Shown piece by piece: positions 32,423 through 32,687 of a stretch of 32,687 nucleotides of DNA. How positions within the stretch are numbered: the stretch's first letter is position 1; every line of letters begins with the position of its first letter. The position numbers were made by a program, and so were the translations under genes. The notes beneath the pieces were generated by a model that had not been told where the DNA came from, searched no databases, and worked only from the letters and a program-made list of their open reading frames with translations. This DNA comes from Nocardioides sp. (GTDB lineage Bacteria; Actinomycetota; Actinomycetes; Propionibacteriales; Nocardioidaceae): NCBI GenBank assembly GCA_026786275.1, contig JAJAYJ010000005.1:1-32687 (forward strand), read 5' to 3'.

Positions 32423-32687
32423 ATGATTGACCTCTTCGACAGCCTGACCGTGAACAACTGGACCTTCCCCAACCGCCTGGTGATGGCCCCGCTGACCCGC
32501 AACCGTGCGGAGGGCACGGTGCCCGGTGACCTCGCCGTCGAGTATTACGCGCAGCGCGCGTCGGCCGGCCTGATCATCACCGAGGGCAGCCAGCCCAGCG
32601 CCCGCGGCCAGGGCTACCCCAGCACGCCCGGCTTCCACTCCCCCGAGCAGCTCGCCGGCTGGAGCCGCGTCGCCGACGCCGTGCACG
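32423..32687 (+). CDS. Old Yellow Enzyme-family alkene reductase, 5' part
   Basis: The first 88 residues are present and the gene runs off the right edge. MIDLFDSLTVNNWTFPNRLV is followed by MAPLTRNRA (FMN-binding strand), YYAQRASAGLIITEG and GQGYPSTPGFHSPEQLAGW, all typical of NADH:flavin oxidoreductase / NemA-like enzymes. These flavin enzymes reduce activated C=C bonds of enones, maleimides or nitro compounds with NAD(P)H. GGGGAA lies three bases before the ATG at 32423, rather close. No neighbour hints at its substrate. Confidence 0.9.
   Translation, partial: MIDLFDSLTVNNWTFPNRLVMAPLTRNRAEGTVPGDLAVEYYAQRASAGLIITEGSQPSARGQGYPSTPGFHSPEQLAGWSRVADAVH

Overview
The window is very GC-rich (roughly 70 %), with dense coding, many GTG starts and many 4-base stop/start overlaps (ATGA or GTGA). 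Gene content includes a Tad pilus cluster, Ku with split LigD-type enzymes, an AccD3-type carboxyltransferase, a 180-kDa-class glutamate dehydrogenase and DUF2505. Together this points to the chromosome of an actinobacterium, most likely a Nocardioides-like member of the Nocardioidaceae. The family-level placement is inference from protein style, not from a marker gene. No rRNA, tRNA, CRISPR array, phage or complete insertion sequence was seen.

Layout. (1) 1-3881, minus: Tad/Flp pilus secretion genes in the order tadA, tadB, tadC, small pilin-like gene, two TadE-like genes, the last cut by the window edge. (2) 4219-8158, plus: a lipoprotein, a DUF2157 plus GDYXXLXY membrane/exported pair, and an M20 amidohydrolase whose C-terminus looks frameshifted. 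(3) 8194-11910, minus: a tightly overlapped operon of a phosphotriesterase-homology hydrolase, a GATase1-like protein, a nucleoside hydrolase and a PfkB sugar kinase. It is preceded by only the 3' stump of an RbsC-like sugar ABC permease (11916 to about 12251). (4) 12273-15668, minus: a CYP102-type P450 heme domain with no fused reductase, then a two-component pair whose histidine kinase has lost key catalytic boxes. (5) 16029-18880: an NHEJ locus, with ligase and LigD-type polymerase on the minus strand diverging from Ku on the plus strand. (6) 18899-24445: a MatC-like carrier, CaiB/BaiF CoA-transferase and AccD3-type carboxyltransferase operon (minus), diverging from a FadR-type regulator plus TauE/SafE transporter (plus). 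(7) 24457-31607, minus: tryptophan 2,3-dioxygenase, giant NAD-glutamate dehydrogenase and an amidase. (8) 31700 to the end: DUF2505, a small membrane protein, and the start of an Old Yellow Enzyme alkene reductase.

How they work together. The nucleoside hydrolase and PfkB kinase would split a nucleoside and phosphorylate the released sugar, with the two less understood hydrolase-like partners in between; the transporter genes that should feed the pathway appear to have been deleted next to the P450. The MatC/CoA-transferase/carboxyltransferase operon looks like uptake, CoA activation and carboxyl chemistry on a small dicarboxylate, controlled by the divergent FadR-type regulator. The dioxygenase, glutamate dehydrogenase and amidase suggest amino-acid and amide nitrogen catabolism.

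Most worth a second look: the carrier/CoA-transferase/AccD3 module as a candidate biotin-independent route for malonate-like acids; the P450/permease junction near 12250-12275; the degenerate kinase; the hydrolase operon; and several well-formed inverted repeats in promoter regions (13744-13764, 15732-15852, 17927-17947).
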